Below are positions 17,286-25,806 of a stretch of 64,000 bases of DNA, one piece after another. Position 1 is the first letter of the stretch; the number at the start of each line of letters is the position of its first letter. Origin of the DNA: an uncultured Psychroserpens sp. Its GTDB lineage: Bacteria; Bacteroidota; Bacteroidia; Flavobacteriales; Flavobacteriaceae. The notes under the pieces were generated by a model. The model had not been told where the DNA came from. It saw nothing but the letters and a program-made list of their open reading frames with translations, and made no database searches. The stretch is from positions 248,001 to 312,000 of the forward strand of contig NZ_CANMVN010000004.1 in NCBI RefSeq assembly GCF_947501425.1, read 5' to 3'. A program made the translations under genes and the position numbers.

Positions 17286-19088
17286 TTGAACAAAACCAAT
17301 TTTAAATACTACCTATTTATCTCAGCAAGTATCCTTCTGCTTGCTGATTTTTCATATGCACAAAACTCAACCTTTGAAAGTTTCTATAATGCCTATGATA
17401 CTGAAGACTATGAATTTGCCGAACAACGTCTTGCCATAATAGATACAAGCAAACTTACAACTTATGAAAAAGCCACATGGCTATATTTTAAAGCTGACTG
17501 TCAGTTTTATCTAGACAAACACCATAAAGCTTACAGGAATATTTTAGAATCTAAAGACCTATTCGAAAGTATGGATTCTGTAAATGACGTTTCAGATGCT
17601 AACTTTTTAACAATTTCTATTTTAAGCCACCAAAATAACCTTAAGGACCGTTACAAAAAAATTAATAATATAATAGATGAAGAGCATAAAAAAGCAATTA
17701 GCCGAAAAGACTCCAATGCGCTAAGAAAAATATATCATAGAATTGCAGCAGATTTACTTTATAGGGATAATGGATCAGAGTCTATTAAATACTTTAAAAA
17801 AGTAATTGACATTGCTAAAGAAAAAAATGATTCTTTAAATATAGCCTTCGCTCTAGAGAATATAGGCACAGTTCATCAAACTGTATTTGGGAACATTGAT
17901 TCCGCAATGTACTACACTAAAAAAGTGGTTCCCGTCTATAAAAAACTTCAAGACAATAACGCTTTATTTAATAATTATAATAATCAAGCAGAACAATATA
18001 AACAGTTAAAAGAATATGATGAAGCTATTAGATTATACCTCAAAGCTGACTCTATTCCATTAGACAAATACGAAGCCAAAAGTAAGATTATCCTTTATGA
18101 AAATATGTCTGAGGCCTATGAGCTCAATAAAGATTTTATTAATTCTACATATTACCTTAAAAAATTAGACAGTTTAAAAGGAAATGTCAATGACACCAAA
18201 CAAAACATAGCTATCACAGAAATTAAAGAGCAATTTGACAACGAAAAACTCAGAGCTGAAAAAGCCGAAAGTGAAGCGCGTCGTCTGGAGAGTGAAGCCA
18301 AAAGCAGAAAAAACAGAAACATCGCCATTGGCTTAGGAGGCAGCCTCACACTAGGCAGTATCATTGCCTTCCTCCTCTTTAAAAACACCAAACGAAAACA
18401 AAAACTCGCCGAACAGGAAAAAGCACTCGAAACCCAAAAACTGGCTACCGTTTTAAAAGAACAGGAACTTACAGCCATTGATGCTATGATTGAAGGTCAG
18501 GAAAAAGAACGTCAGCGTATTGCTAATGACCTTCATGATGACCTTGGCGGACTTATGGCTACAGTGAAACTCCATTTCAATGCGCTAAAAGAGAAGCAAA
18601 CTCCTGAGCTCTACTCGAAAACCAATCAGCTTATTGATGAAGCTTATGACAAAGTGAGAACAGTTGCTCATGCTAAAAATTCGGGTGTGATAGCTAAGCA
18701 AGGTCTTTTAAAAGCTATTAAAGACATGGCCGATAAAGTTTCAGTAGCAAATAAAATTACTATTGATGTTATAGACCACGGTTTAGAAAACCGATTAGAG
18801 AATAGTCTTGAGCTTACCATTTTCAGAATAGTACAAGAACTCATCACTAATGTGATTAAACATGCTAATGCCAACGAGGTTTCTATTCATATCACCAATC
18901 ATGAAGATAGTCTTAATATTATGGTAGAAGATAATGGTAAAGGTTTTAATCCAAGTCAAATTACCAAAACCAATAAAGGCATGGGTATAAGCAGTATAGA
19001 CAAGCGCGTAGAACATCTGGAGGGATCAATGACCATAGAATCAGAAAAAAATCAGGGTACAACCATAATAATTGACATTCCATTATGA
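17286..19088 (+). CDS. TPR sensor histidine kinase (NarX/LiaS-like, HisKA_3)
   Basis: 600 aa, starting with TTG 2 bases after the preceding stop; this gives a good signal peptide ending at YAQ. A periplasmic TPR-type helical sensor (about 30-320) is followed by a coiled coil rich in Glu/Ala (about 318-340), one transmembrane helix (about 344-366), a HisKA_3 dimerisation box with His417 in ANDLHDDLGG, and a HATPase with NVIKHANA, DNGKGF and NKGMGIS. It should phosphorylate the regulator, whose ATG overlaps its TGA by four bases (ATGA). The signal is unknown. Confidence 0.9.
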   Translation: MNKTNFKYYLFISASILLLADFSYAQNSTFESFYNAYDTEDYEFAEQRLAIIDTSKLTTYEKATWLYFKADCQFYLDKHHKAYRNILESKDLFESMDSVNDVSDANFLTISILSHQNNLKDRYKKINNIIDEEHKKAISRKDSNALRKIYHRIAADLLYRDNGSESIKYFKKVIDIAKEKNDSLNIAFALENIGTVHQTVFGNIDSAMYYTKKVVPVYKKLQDNNALFNNYNNQAEQYKQLKEYDEAIRLYLKADSIPLDKYEAKSKIILYENMSEAYELNKDFINSTYYLKKLDSLKGNVNDTKQNIAITEIKEQFDNEKLRAEKAESEARRLESEAKSRKNRNIAIGLGGSLTLGSIIAFLLFKNTKRKQKLAEQEKALETQKLATVLKEQELTAIDAMIEGQEKERQRIANDLHDDLGGLMATVKLHFNALKEKQTPELYSKTNQLIDEAYDKVRTVAHAKNSGVIAKQGLLKAIKDMADKVSVANKITIDVIDHGLENRLENSLELTIFRIVQELITNVIKHANANEVSIHITNHEDSLNIMVEDNGKGFNPSQITKTNKGMGISSIDKRVEHLEGSMTIESEKNQGTTIIIDIPL

Positions 19089-19708
19089 TACGATTAGCTA
19101 TTGCCGAAGATCATCAATCTCTCATTGATGGTATACAATTACTTCTGGAATATGAAGATGATATTTCTATTATTGGTACAGTTAATGATGGGGAAATGCT
19201 ACTTGACATTGTAGAAAAAAAGCGGCCAACTGTTGTGCTAACAGATATTAGAATGCCAAAAATGGATGGTATTGAAGCTACTAAACGCATAAAAAGCTTT
19301 AACAAGGACATCAAAGTTCTTGCATTTTCCATGTTTGACCAAACAGATGCCATTCAACAAATGCTTACTGCTGGTGCTAGTGGGTACATCTTAAAAAACT
19401 CATCACTAACTGAAGTCCTCAATGCCATTCGTACTGTAGCCAAAGGCGACACATATTTTGATGCTAATATTAATACTAATGCCTTAGATTCAAAAAATAC
19501 TACTAAAACTAAAGGACTACTAACCAAGCGTCAAATAGAAATTCTCGAGCTTATTGCTTTAGGCAAAACCTCCCGTGAGATTGCTGATGAGTTATTTATT
19601 GGAGTTCATACCGTAGATACGCACAGAAAAAATATGGCTCGCATTTTAGGTTTACAAGGCAAAGGTGAATTAATGCGATATGCCTTAGAAAAGAAATACA
19701 AATTCTAG
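19085..19708 (+). CDS. NarL/FixJ-family response regulator
   Basis: 207 aa. Receiver domain with acidic pocket (AEDH, residues 7-10), phospho-acceptor Asp54 in VLTDIRMPKMDG and the conserved Lys in GYILKNSS; then a LuxR-type HTH (LTKRQIEILELIALGKTSREIADELF, HTVDTHRKN). Overlaps the kinase gene by four bases, so the two are a cognate pair. Two NarL-like dyads flank the operon (15336 and 19712) and are the likely targets, implying autoregulation plus control of the secreted LRR gene at 19789. Confidence 0.93.
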   Translation: MIRLAIAEDHQSLIDGIQLLLEYEDDISIIGTVNDGEMLLDIVEKKRPTVVLTDIRMPKMDGIEATKRIKSFNKDIKVLAFSMFDQTDAIQQMLTAGASGYILKNSSLTEVLNAIRTVAKGDTYFDANINTNALDSKNTTKTKGLLTKRQIEILELIALGKTSREIADELFIGVHTVDTHRKNMARILGLQGKGELMRYALEKKYKF

Positions 19709-19711
19709 ATT

Positions 19712-19727
19712 TACCCGTTATTGGGTA
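19712..19727 (+). promoter_or_regulatory. NarL-like operator dyad before the secreted LRR gene
   Basis: TACCC-GTTATT-GGGTA, a perfect 5-6-5 inverted repeat whose first base is 39 bases before a -7-like TAAGTTTA at 19751-19758. The 13-base core GTTATTGGGTATG is identical to the copy at 15341-15353. Confidence 0.55.
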
Positions 19728-19788
19728 TGGTTTCCCCTAAGACAGAAAACTAAGTTTACATAATTATTAATTCAACACCTTATTAATT

Positions 19789-22011
19789 ATGAAACGAGTA
19801 TTACTCTTACTAACCATTACCCTTTTCTTTTTGCAACCTGCTTTTTCTCAAATGGAATTTGTTCAAGATATCAATCTTGGAGCTAATGCCAGTTCACCCA
19901 GAGGATTTGTCGAATTTGACGGGAAAGTTTATTTCATTGCAAACAATTCTTCCGGCAACCAAAGTATTTTTTCAATAGATGCTAATGGGACAGTTACAGA
20001 AGCTAACACGTTTAACTTTTCAGTACAGATTGTAAAGTTAATTCCTTTAAATGGTCAAATGTATGCAACAGTAAAGTCCATTGTATTGCCTTTTGGAGAA
20101 TTTTCAGAACCTCAACTTTGGAGAATTAATTTCTTCGGAACTGATCAAATTCTTGATGCTTTCTGCGGAAACTATCAATTCTTAGTTTATGACAACTTTG
20201 TGTATAATAATGAACTTTATATGAGTGCAAAATCGGCATGTCTCAGCAATGAAAACAAGCAATTATATGCCTTCAATGGTTCATCATTTCGATTGGTAGA
20301 CGCTGTAAATCCATCAGGAGATTTCAGCCCTCAGGACTTTGAGATTCACAACAACGAGCTCTACTTTAGAGGATTTACAAGTACTAATGGATGGGAATTG
20401 TATAAAACCAACGGAGTCAACGTCACTTTGGCCTTTGAATTTCTTCCTGGTGCATTGAGTAGCTTTCCCATTCACATGACATCTTTTAATGGTTATCTCT
20501 ATTTAGGTCTTCTTAACGAAGGGGTTAACATCCAGCTTTTTAAGTTAGATACTTCTACCTCAAATGCTACTGCGTTTACAACTACAATAGGCTTCGAAAT
20601 GAAAGTATTCAATAACGAATTATATTTTTCTGAAATAAACACAAGTAATAATACGAGACAGCTAGCAAAACTTAATACCAATGACGTAAAGACTGCTATT
20701 CCTTTGGGAGGCACAACTGAAGACATTACCAACATTATATTCTATGATGAATTAGATGGCTCTTTATATTTTTCTGCAGCAAAACCTAGCACAGGATTTG
20801 AATTATATAGATATGCTTTAGGTCCATCAGCACAACTTATTGAAGACTATAATCCAGGTTCAACAAGTTCGAACCCCTTCTATAGAGCTGCATTCAATAA
20901 CACCTTATATTTTGGTGCAGATAACGGAAATGGCCTCGGGAATGAACTGCATAAATACACACCTCAAACTGTTGTGATGACCACAATTTCTGATGCTAAT
21001 TTCGAACAATTACTGATAAATCTCGGACTCGATTCAGGGGCAATAGACGGACAAGTTCCGACACAAAATATTGAAAATGTAACTGCTTTGGACATATCGT
21101 CTATGAACGTTTCTAATATCACAGGGATTGAAGATTTTACTGCTTTGGAAGAATTTACCTCGATTCAAAATCCGTTGACAACATTAGACTTTAGTTCTAA
21201 TACAAATCTTACAAAAATCAATGTAATCAACAACCCAATTACCAGCGTTAATGTAAGTCAGAATGTATTACTTGAAGAACTAACAGTGTCTTCCCAGACA
21301 TTTACTTTAAACTTTATAGATGTTTCGCAAAATATAAACTTAAGAATACTTGAACTCGGAGCAAATAATCTCACTTCTTTGTATGTTGGTAATAACCCAC
21401 AACTTACTTATCTGAATATTGGATTAAATCCTATAGCTGCAATTGATGTTAGCTCTAATCTTCTATTAGAATCTTTTGGTGCTTACAGTACTAACCTGAT
21501 CAACTTAGACCTGTCTGGCAATTTCAACTTACAAAGTATTTCAGCTCACAGCAATAATCAACTTAATAGTTTAAACATAAAGAATGGAAATAACAATAGG
21601 AATACGCAAGATGCATTGACCTTAACTTATCTAGACGCTACAGGCAACCCTAACTTAACGTGCATTCAAGTTGATAATGCCAATGCTGCTTTAAATAATT
21701 CCAACTGGTTTAAAGATGCAATAGCGACTTACAGTGAAGACTGTTCTACCCTAAACATTTCAGATACCGAACTTGAAGAGCTTATCAATGTGCATCCAAA
21801 TCCAAGCAGCAATATGATACACATAAGATTCCCAAACTCCATTAACATATTAAAAGCAATTCTATACGATGTCCAGGGAAAACAGTTGATATCAAAACAT
21901 TTAGATCAGCAACATAAAAGTATGGATATATCTAAGCTAAACAGTGGCATTTATATACTATCCTTAGAAACCAAGTCAGGTTCAACAAAAAAGCGTATCA
22001 TAAAACAATAA
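19789..22011 (+). CDS. Secreted LRR-type protein with T9SS sorting domain
   Basis: 740 aa. Signal peptide (RVLLLLTITLFFLQPAFSQ), then about 370 residues of short repeats with NELYF, GELY and WELYKTNG patterns that resemble ELWxxDGT-type beta-propeller blades. Then a leucine-rich repeat-like region (about 400-640) with repeated LxxLDxSxNxxL units, and a Por secretion tail beginning VHPNPSSNMI. It is probably exported and attached by the type IX system. Its putative promoter carries a regulator dyad shared with the operon upstream. Ligand unknown. Confidence 0.85.
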   Translation: MKRVLLLLTITLFFLQPAFSQMEFVQDINLGANASSPRGFVEFDGKVYFIANNSSGNQSIFSIDANGTVTEANTFNFSVQIVKLIPLNGQMYATVKSIVLPFGEFSEPQLWRINFFGTDQILDAFCGNYQFLVYDNFVYNNELYMSAKSACLSNENKQLYAFNGSSFRLVDAVNPSGDFSPQDFEIHNNELYFRGFTSTNGWELYKTNGVNVTLAFEFLPGALSSFPIHMTSFNGYLYLGLLNEGVNIQLFKLDTSTSNATAFTTTIGFEMKVFNNELYFSEINTSNNTRQLAKLNTNDVKTAIPLGGTTEDITNIIFYDELDGSLYFSAAKPSTGFELYRYALGPSAQLIEDYNPGSTSSNPFYRAAFNNTLYFGADNGNGLGNELHKYTPQTVVMTTISDANFEQLLINLGLDSGAIDGQVPTQNIENVTALDISSMNVSNITGIEDFTALEEFTSIQNPLTTLDFSSNTNLTKINVINNPITSVNVSQNVLLEELTVSSQTFTLNFIDVSQNINLRILELGANNLTSLYVGNNPQLTYLNIGLNPIAAIDVSSNLLLESFGAYSTNLINLDLSGNFNLQSISAHSNNQLNSLNIKNGNNNRNTQDALTLTYLDATGNPNLTCIQVDNANAALNNSNWFKDAIATYSEDCSTLNISDTELEELINVHPNPSSNMIHIRFPNSINILKAILYDVQGKQLISKHLDQQHKSMDISKLNSGIYILSLETKSGSTKKRIIKQ

Positions 22012-22074
22012 TTGGAGTGTTAGTTATGGTTGGACTGCTATTTCATAGGGAGATTCATGTTTAATCCAACCAAC

Positions 22075-22100
22075 AAAAATCCCCTTAATTGGGGATTTTT
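22075..22100. terminator. Intrinsic terminator after the LRR gene
   Basis: Stem AAATCCCC/GGGGATTT with a TTAATT loop, A-run before and T-run after; works in either direction. Confidence 0.85.
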
Positions 22101-22176
22101 CAATTTTATTAATACAATTTGCCTCTAAAAATAGAAGACAAATCTAAAAAATAACGATACTAATTAAACATTAACT

Positions 22177-22260
22177 ATGATTATCATATATACAATCATC
22201 TGCCTAATTGTAATCAATCTATTGCTATTGAAATTCAGTATCAATAAAAACAGAATGTAA
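22177..22260 (+). CDS. Possible 27-aa single-helix membrane peptide
   Basis: ATG to TAA reads 27 residues: a hydrophobic helix of about 20 residues (IIIYTIICLIVINLLLLKF) then a basic polar end (SINKNRM). It lies between a terminator and the next promoter. The composition is that of a small membrane protein, but chance cannot be excluded in such AT-rich DNA. No other support. Confidence 0.3.
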   Translation: MIIIYTIICLIVINLLLLKFSINKNRM

Positions 22261-22306
22261 ATACTAGCAGTCATTTTACTTCAACTCTTGATCTGCTAAA
22301 ATTGAT

Positions 22307-22314
22307 TATCTTTG
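22307..22314 (+). promoter_or_regulatory. Candidate -7 promoter element (TATCTTTG)
   Basis: Full TAnnTTTG match 32 bases before the ATG of the SRPBCC gene; a TTG at 22288-22290 lies 16 bases upstream as a possible -33. Confidence 0.45.
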
Positions 22315-22346
22315 GGTACCTAATCAATTTAATAGCGTCAATCAAA

Positions 22347-23366
22347 ATGAAAGTATTAAAATACATCTTGTTCTTACTGTTAATTGTATTTATCGGATTA
22401 GCAATATACATAGCAGTTCAACCTAATTCATTTGAAGTACAACGATCTAAAACCATCAATGCACCTGCGAGTGTAGTTTATGAAAATATCATTGATTTTA
22501 AAAACTGGGAAACTTGGTCCTCATGGGTAGAGTCAGATCCTGAGATGACATTAAGCTATCCTGAACAAACCAGAGGCATTAATGGTTCTTATTCATGGGA
22601 AGATGCTGATGGTGTAGGTGTCATGAAAACCATCGATGCTAAAACCAACTCAACAATTATTCAGGAAATGCAATTTGCTGAGTTCCCTAAATCTGATGTA
22701 CGTTGGGATTTAAAACCTAACCCTAATGGCACAACCGACGTGACCTGGTCCATTCAAGGTAAAGACCTCCCTTTTGGATTTAAAGCATATGCAGCTTTTA
22801 CGGGTGGAATGGAAAAACAAATTGGTCCGCATTATGAGAGAAGTCTTGAAAAATTAGATAGTATATTGATGGTCGATATGAAAAAATATACTGTAAACGT
22901 TGAAGGAATCACACAACATAGTGGCGGCTTTTATCTTTACAACACAACCTCTTGTAAACTTTCTGACTTTAAGCAAAAAATGCAGGAAATGATGCCAAAA
23001 ATTGGTGGTTATGCCTTAGCAAACAATATCACTATGGCTGGAAAACCATTTGTCATCTATCATAAGTGGGACGAAGAAAATAACGCGGTCATGTTCTCTT
23101 GCTGTATTCCTACAACATCAAAGATTATCAGCAATGATCCTGAAGTGATCACAGGACAATTAGAACCATTTAAAGCGCTTAAAACTGTGCTTACTGGCGA
23201 TTATGAAAACCTGAAAGAGGCATGGGATACATCTATGACTTATATCGAAGAGAATAATCTTGAATTAGTTGAAAATGGTCCAATGATAGAATCTTATTTA
23301 ACTGACCCAACTTCTGTTCCTAATCCAGCTCAATGGATTACTGAAATCTATTTGGCCATAAAATAA
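22347..23366 (+). CDS. SRPBCC-domain and GyrI-like-domain protein
   Basis: 339 aa from the ATG at 22347; the frame is open 45 bases upstream, but that part overlaps the predicted promoter. N-terminal membrane anchor or uncleaved signal (YILFLLLIVFIGLAIYIAV), an SRPBCC/polyketide-cyclase-like lipid pocket (INAPASVVYENIIDFKNWETW...) about 30-165, then a GyrI-like/AraC effector-binding domain (about 175-335). This two-domain layout is common in flavobacteria; role unknown. crcB begins directly after its stop, so they form an operon. Confidence 0.85.
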   Translation: MKVLKYILFLLLIVFIGLAIYIAVQPNSFEVQRSKTINAPASVVYENIIDFKNWETWSSWVESDPEMTLSYPEQTRGINGSYSWEDADGVGVMKTIDAKTNSTIIQEMQFAEFPKSDVRWDLKPNPNGTTDVTWSIQGKDLPFGFKAYAAFTGGMEKQIGPHYERSLEKLDSILMVDMKKYTVNVEGITQHSGGFYLYNTTSCKLSDFKQKMQEMMPKIGGYALANNITMAGKPFVIYHKWDEENNAVMFSCCIPTTSKIISNDPEVITGQLEPFKALKTVLTGDYENLKEAWDTSMTYIEENNLELVENGPMIESYLTDPTSVPNPAQWITEIYLAIK

Positions 23367-23735
23367 ATGAAACAATTATTACTTGTATTTGTTGGTGGCG
23401 GTTTTGGAAGTGTATTGCGATATATTATCGGAAAACTTCTAAACAATGCTGAAAATGGAATTCCTTATGGAACCTTTGCTGCAAACATCATTGGAAGTTT
23501 ACTTATCGGAATTATTCTGGGAATAGCAGCAAAAAATGACACCTTAACATCTAATCAAACTCTATTTTTAGCAACAGGGTTTTGTGGTGGCTTTACAACA
23601 TTTTCAACGTTTGCATATGAAAACCACGTCATGTTAAAATCAGGAGATTTCACCTCTTTTGCAATTTACACTATTGCAAGTTTTATTGTTGGCTTCTTAG
23701 CCGTTTTCTTTGGAATGTATTTGATAAAATCTTAA
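23367..23735 (+). CDS. crcB: Fluoride efflux channel CrcB (Fluc)
   Basis: 122 aa, four transmembrane helices, dual-topology dimer by family knowledge; exports F- across the inner membrane. Signature segments: GGGFGSVLRYIIG, GTFAANIIGSLLIG and the TM3 break GFCGGFTTFSTFAYE. No fluoride riboswitch was seen upstream; the ATG directly follows the TAA of the SRPBCC gene. Overlaps the convergent DUF1684 gene by four bases. Confidence 0.94.
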   Translation: MKQLLLVFVGGGFGSVLRYIIGKLLNNAENGIPYGTFAANIIGSLLIGIILGIAAKNDTLTSNQTLFLATGFCGGFTTFSTFAYENHVMLKSGDFTSFAIYTIASFIVGFLAVFFGMYLIKS

Positions 23736-24337
23736 TGTTTATCAAAAGCCTTAACTCCTGCTTTAATCTCAAGGTCTAAGTAGTTTTCTCTTGGTACAAT
23801 CGGACAAGAGTAACGCTCATTATAAGCACAATATGGATTATATGCCTTATTGAAATCAATCACAATTTCATCGCCTTCAGGAATTCTCATATCGATGTAA
23901 CGCCCTCCACCATAACTCTCCTCGCCGTTAGTATTGTCTAAAAACGGAAGAAACAGATAGTCTTCATACCCCTCCTTTTTAATCAATCCTTGATTTTGAT
24001 AAATATTAAGTTGACGTTTTTCTCCTTCTAACTCAAATTCAACTTCTCCATATTTTACATACTCTGGAAGACGACTGGTCGTGGTTTTCATTTTAAAAAC
24101 TTCCTCATTAGGTGTTCTTGTAAATTTTGCTTTTACAACAAATATAGAATCGAATTTAAAAAAATCTAAGCCTTTAAAGGTTTTTCGATCTTTATCCTTT
24201 AAAGGTGAAGTGGTAGCATCTTTATATTCGGCATTGATCTCTCTTTGAAACTCTGTTTCACCAGCAATTGGTCGTTTATCTTGAGCACAACTAAGGGTTG
24301 AAGTAAATATGAGTAAAATGTAAAAGAAGTGTCGCAT
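23732..24337 (-). CDS. DUF1684 lipoprotein
   Basis: 201 aa. Lipobox at STLSC after a 15-residue hydrophobic stretch. DUF1684 features: a GLDFFKFDSIFVVKAKF strand region, GGGRYIDMRIPEGDEIVIDFNKAYNPYCAYNERYSCPIVP and ENYLDLEIKAG near the end. Function not established. Predicted promoter TATTTTTG at 24357-24364. Ends overlapping crcB on the opposite strand. Confidence 0.87.
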   Translation of the reverse strand: MRHFFYILLIFTSTLSCAQDKRPIAGETEFQREINAEYKDATTSPLKDKDRKTFKGLDFFKFDSIFVVKAKFTRTPNEEVFKMKTTTSRLPEYVKYGEVEFELEGEKRQLNIYQNQGLIKKEGYEDYLFLPFLDNTNGEESYGGGRYIDMRIPEGDEIVIDFNKAYNPYCAYNERYSCPIVPRENYLDLEIKAGVKAFDKH

Positions 24338-24356
24338 AGTATTCTAATTTCCAGAT

Positions 24357-24364
24357 CAAAAATA
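24357..24364 (-). promoter_or_regulatory. Candidate -7 promoter element (TATTTTTG) for the DUF1684 gene
   Basis: CAAAAATA on the plus strand, so TATTTTTG on the coding strand, 20 bases before the ATG. Confidence 0.4.
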
Positions 24365-24413
24365 CAACTTTAAAAAAAAATTCATAGCTTTGAGGTACAA
24401 TAAGACCAAAACA

Positions 24414-24488
24414 ATGCAAAACTGCGTCATTACATATACAAAAAGACAGACCTCTTTTATGAAGAGTCGGACTTCCTATATGTTATGA
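24414..24488 (+). CDS. Putative 24-aa leader peptide
   Basis: ATG-to-TGA frame encoding 24 residues, starting MQNCVITYTKRQT and rich in Thr, Ser, Lys and Arg. It ends 14 bases after the segment that can pair with the terminator arm. A ribosome that completes it would cover that segment and let the terminator form; one that stalls early would expose it. Also possible is a non-coding coincidence. Confidence 0.3.
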   Translation: MQNCVITYTKRQTSFMKSRTSYML

Positions 24489-24515
24489 TGATATAATTAT
24501 TTAACCAATCAATCA

Positions 24516-24546
24516 TAAAAAGTCCGACGATATCGTCGGACTTTTT
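24516..24546. terminator. Strong palindromic terminator ahead of the MFS gene
   Basis: Perfect 20-base palindrome (arms GTCCGACGAT/ATCGTCGGAC, 24522-24541) flanked by five A and five T. It sits between two divergent genes, so no upstream protein gene ends here; it must end a leader or small RNA. Confidence 0.8.
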
Positions 24547-24594
24547 ACATTTAAAGACCAATCAGATTCTAAATACTAGGATCGACCAATCAAA

Positions 24595-25806
24595 ATGAAA
24601 ACACTATTTAACAATTACCTCAACACATTTAAAGGACTCTCAAAAGAGATATGGTGGTTAGCACTTATGACTCTCATCAACAGAGCCGGAACTATGGTTA
24701 TTCCATTTTTGTCATTGTATCTCACTGAAAATTTAAAATTCACATTTAGCGATGTGGCTTGGATCATGTCAGCCTATGGTCTAGGCTCAGTTATTGGCAC
24801 ATGGATTGGTGGAAAACTAACAGATATTATTGGCTATTATAAAGTGATGGTTCGTAGTTTATTATCAACAGGTATTCTTTTTATTTTTTTACAATATCTT
24901 GAAACCTTCAATGCCATTTGTATTGGGATATTCCTGGTTATGGTTGTTGCCGACACATTTAGACCTGCAATGTTTGTTGCTATGAGCGCTTACAGTAAAG
25001 AAGAAAACAAAACACGTTCTGTAACATTAATCAGACTTGCTATTAATCTCGGATTTTCAGCTGGACCTGCAATTGGTGGTTTAATTATTACTACTATTGG
25101 TTATAGTGGTTTGTTTTGGATTGACGGTATAACCTGTATTCTTGCAACAATTCTATTAGTAAAAGTACTGAACCCAAAAGTCACTAAACCACTAGATGAA
25201 TTTAAAGTTGAAAATCCTAAATCGGTTTATACTGACAAGCCTTTCTGGATATTTTTTATAGCAATGCTATTATTCGGAATTATATTCCTTCAGTATTTTT
25301 CTACCATGCCTCTGTACTATAAAGATGTGCATGCGCTCACAGAATTTGAAATTGGACTTTTACTTGGGCTCAATGGTTTTGTAATATTCGCATTAGAAAT
25401 GCCATTGATTAAGTGGTTGGAAAATACATCATATACAAAAACTGGATTGATGCTTTTTGGAGCAATTCTGCTTGGCATCAGTTTTATCATTTTGACCTTC
25501 ACGTCATGGGTTGGCATTCTAATTATTGGAATGCTATTTATGACCATAGGCGAAATGATAACATTTCCATTTTCAAACGCTTTTGCCATTCAACGTGCTA
25601 AAAGAGGAAACCAAGGAGAATACATGGCTATGTATGTTATGGCGTTTTCCGTAGCACATATTTTCGGACATAATATTGGTCTACAACTAGTGGATGGTTT
25701 AGGATTTAATAACACATGGATTATTGTTACACTTTTAGCTATTGTATGTGTATTACTGTTAATGTTCTTGAAATTTTATATGAAACGTAAAAACGAAACA
25801 CAATGA
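24595..25806 (+). CDS. MFS transporter (drug/metabolite efflux type)
   Basis: 403 aa with 12 hydrophobic segments. The loop 2-3 motif is GKLTDIIGYYKVMV (a variant of GxLaDrxGrk), and FRPAMFVAMSAY and GFSAGPAIGGLII fit TM4-5 of the DHA-type family. No substrate can be assigned. First gene of a unit with the VOC gene, which overlaps it by four bases (ATGA), and the DJ-1 gene. Expression may be set by the attenuator-like leader upstream. Confidence 0.9.
   Translation: MKTLFNNYLNTFKGLSKEIWWLALMTLINRAGTMVIPFLSLYLTENLKFTFSDVAWIMSAYGLGSVIGTWIGGKLTDIIGYYKVMVRSLLSTGILFIFLQYLETFNAICIGIFLVMVVADTFRPAMFVAMSAYSKEENKTRSVTLIRLAINLGFSAGPAIGGLIITTIGYSGLFWIDGITCILATILLVKVLNPKVTKPLDEFKVENPKSVYTDKPFWIFFIAMLLFGIIFLQYFSTMPLYYKDVHALTEFEIGLLLGLNGFVIFALEMPLIKWLENTSYTKTGLMLFGAILLGISFIILTFTSWVGILIIGMLFMTIGEMITFPFSNAFAIQRAKRGNQGEYMAMYVMAFSVAHIFGHNIGLQLVDGLGFNNTWIIVTLLAIVCVLLLMFLKFYMKRKNETQ

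Larger units (their letters stand above)
22012..22346. other. Intergenic region with terminator, tiny ORF and promoter
   Basis: 335 bases. Holds the terminator of the LRR gene (22075-22100), a 27-codon membrane peptide reading frame (22177-22260) and a -7-like TATCTTTG (22307-22314) for the SRPBCC gene. Nothing else was recognised. Confidence 0.6.
24385..24546 (+). promoter_or_regulatory. Candidate leader-peptide attenuator of the MFS operon
   Basis: Starts with a -7-like TAGCTTTG (24385-24392). A 24-codon leader frame follows (24414-24488). Its codons include AGTCGGACTT (24465-24474), which is complementary over 9 bases to AAGTCCGAC (24520-24528), the left arm of the terminator at 24522-24541. 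The two pairings exclude each other, as in transcription attenuation. This is inferred from sequence; no family was recognised. Confidence 0.45.

Noticed and set aside
18152-18478. 108-codon open frame on the minus strand, Ser/Phe-rich
   Set aside because: Antisense to the coiled coil and transmembrane part of the sensor kinase; composition is that of a reversed Glu/Lys-rich coil.
22307-23735. Fluoride riboswitch for crcB
   Set aside because: No candidate aptamer between the SRPBCC and crcB genes (they abut), and none recognised upstream of the operon.
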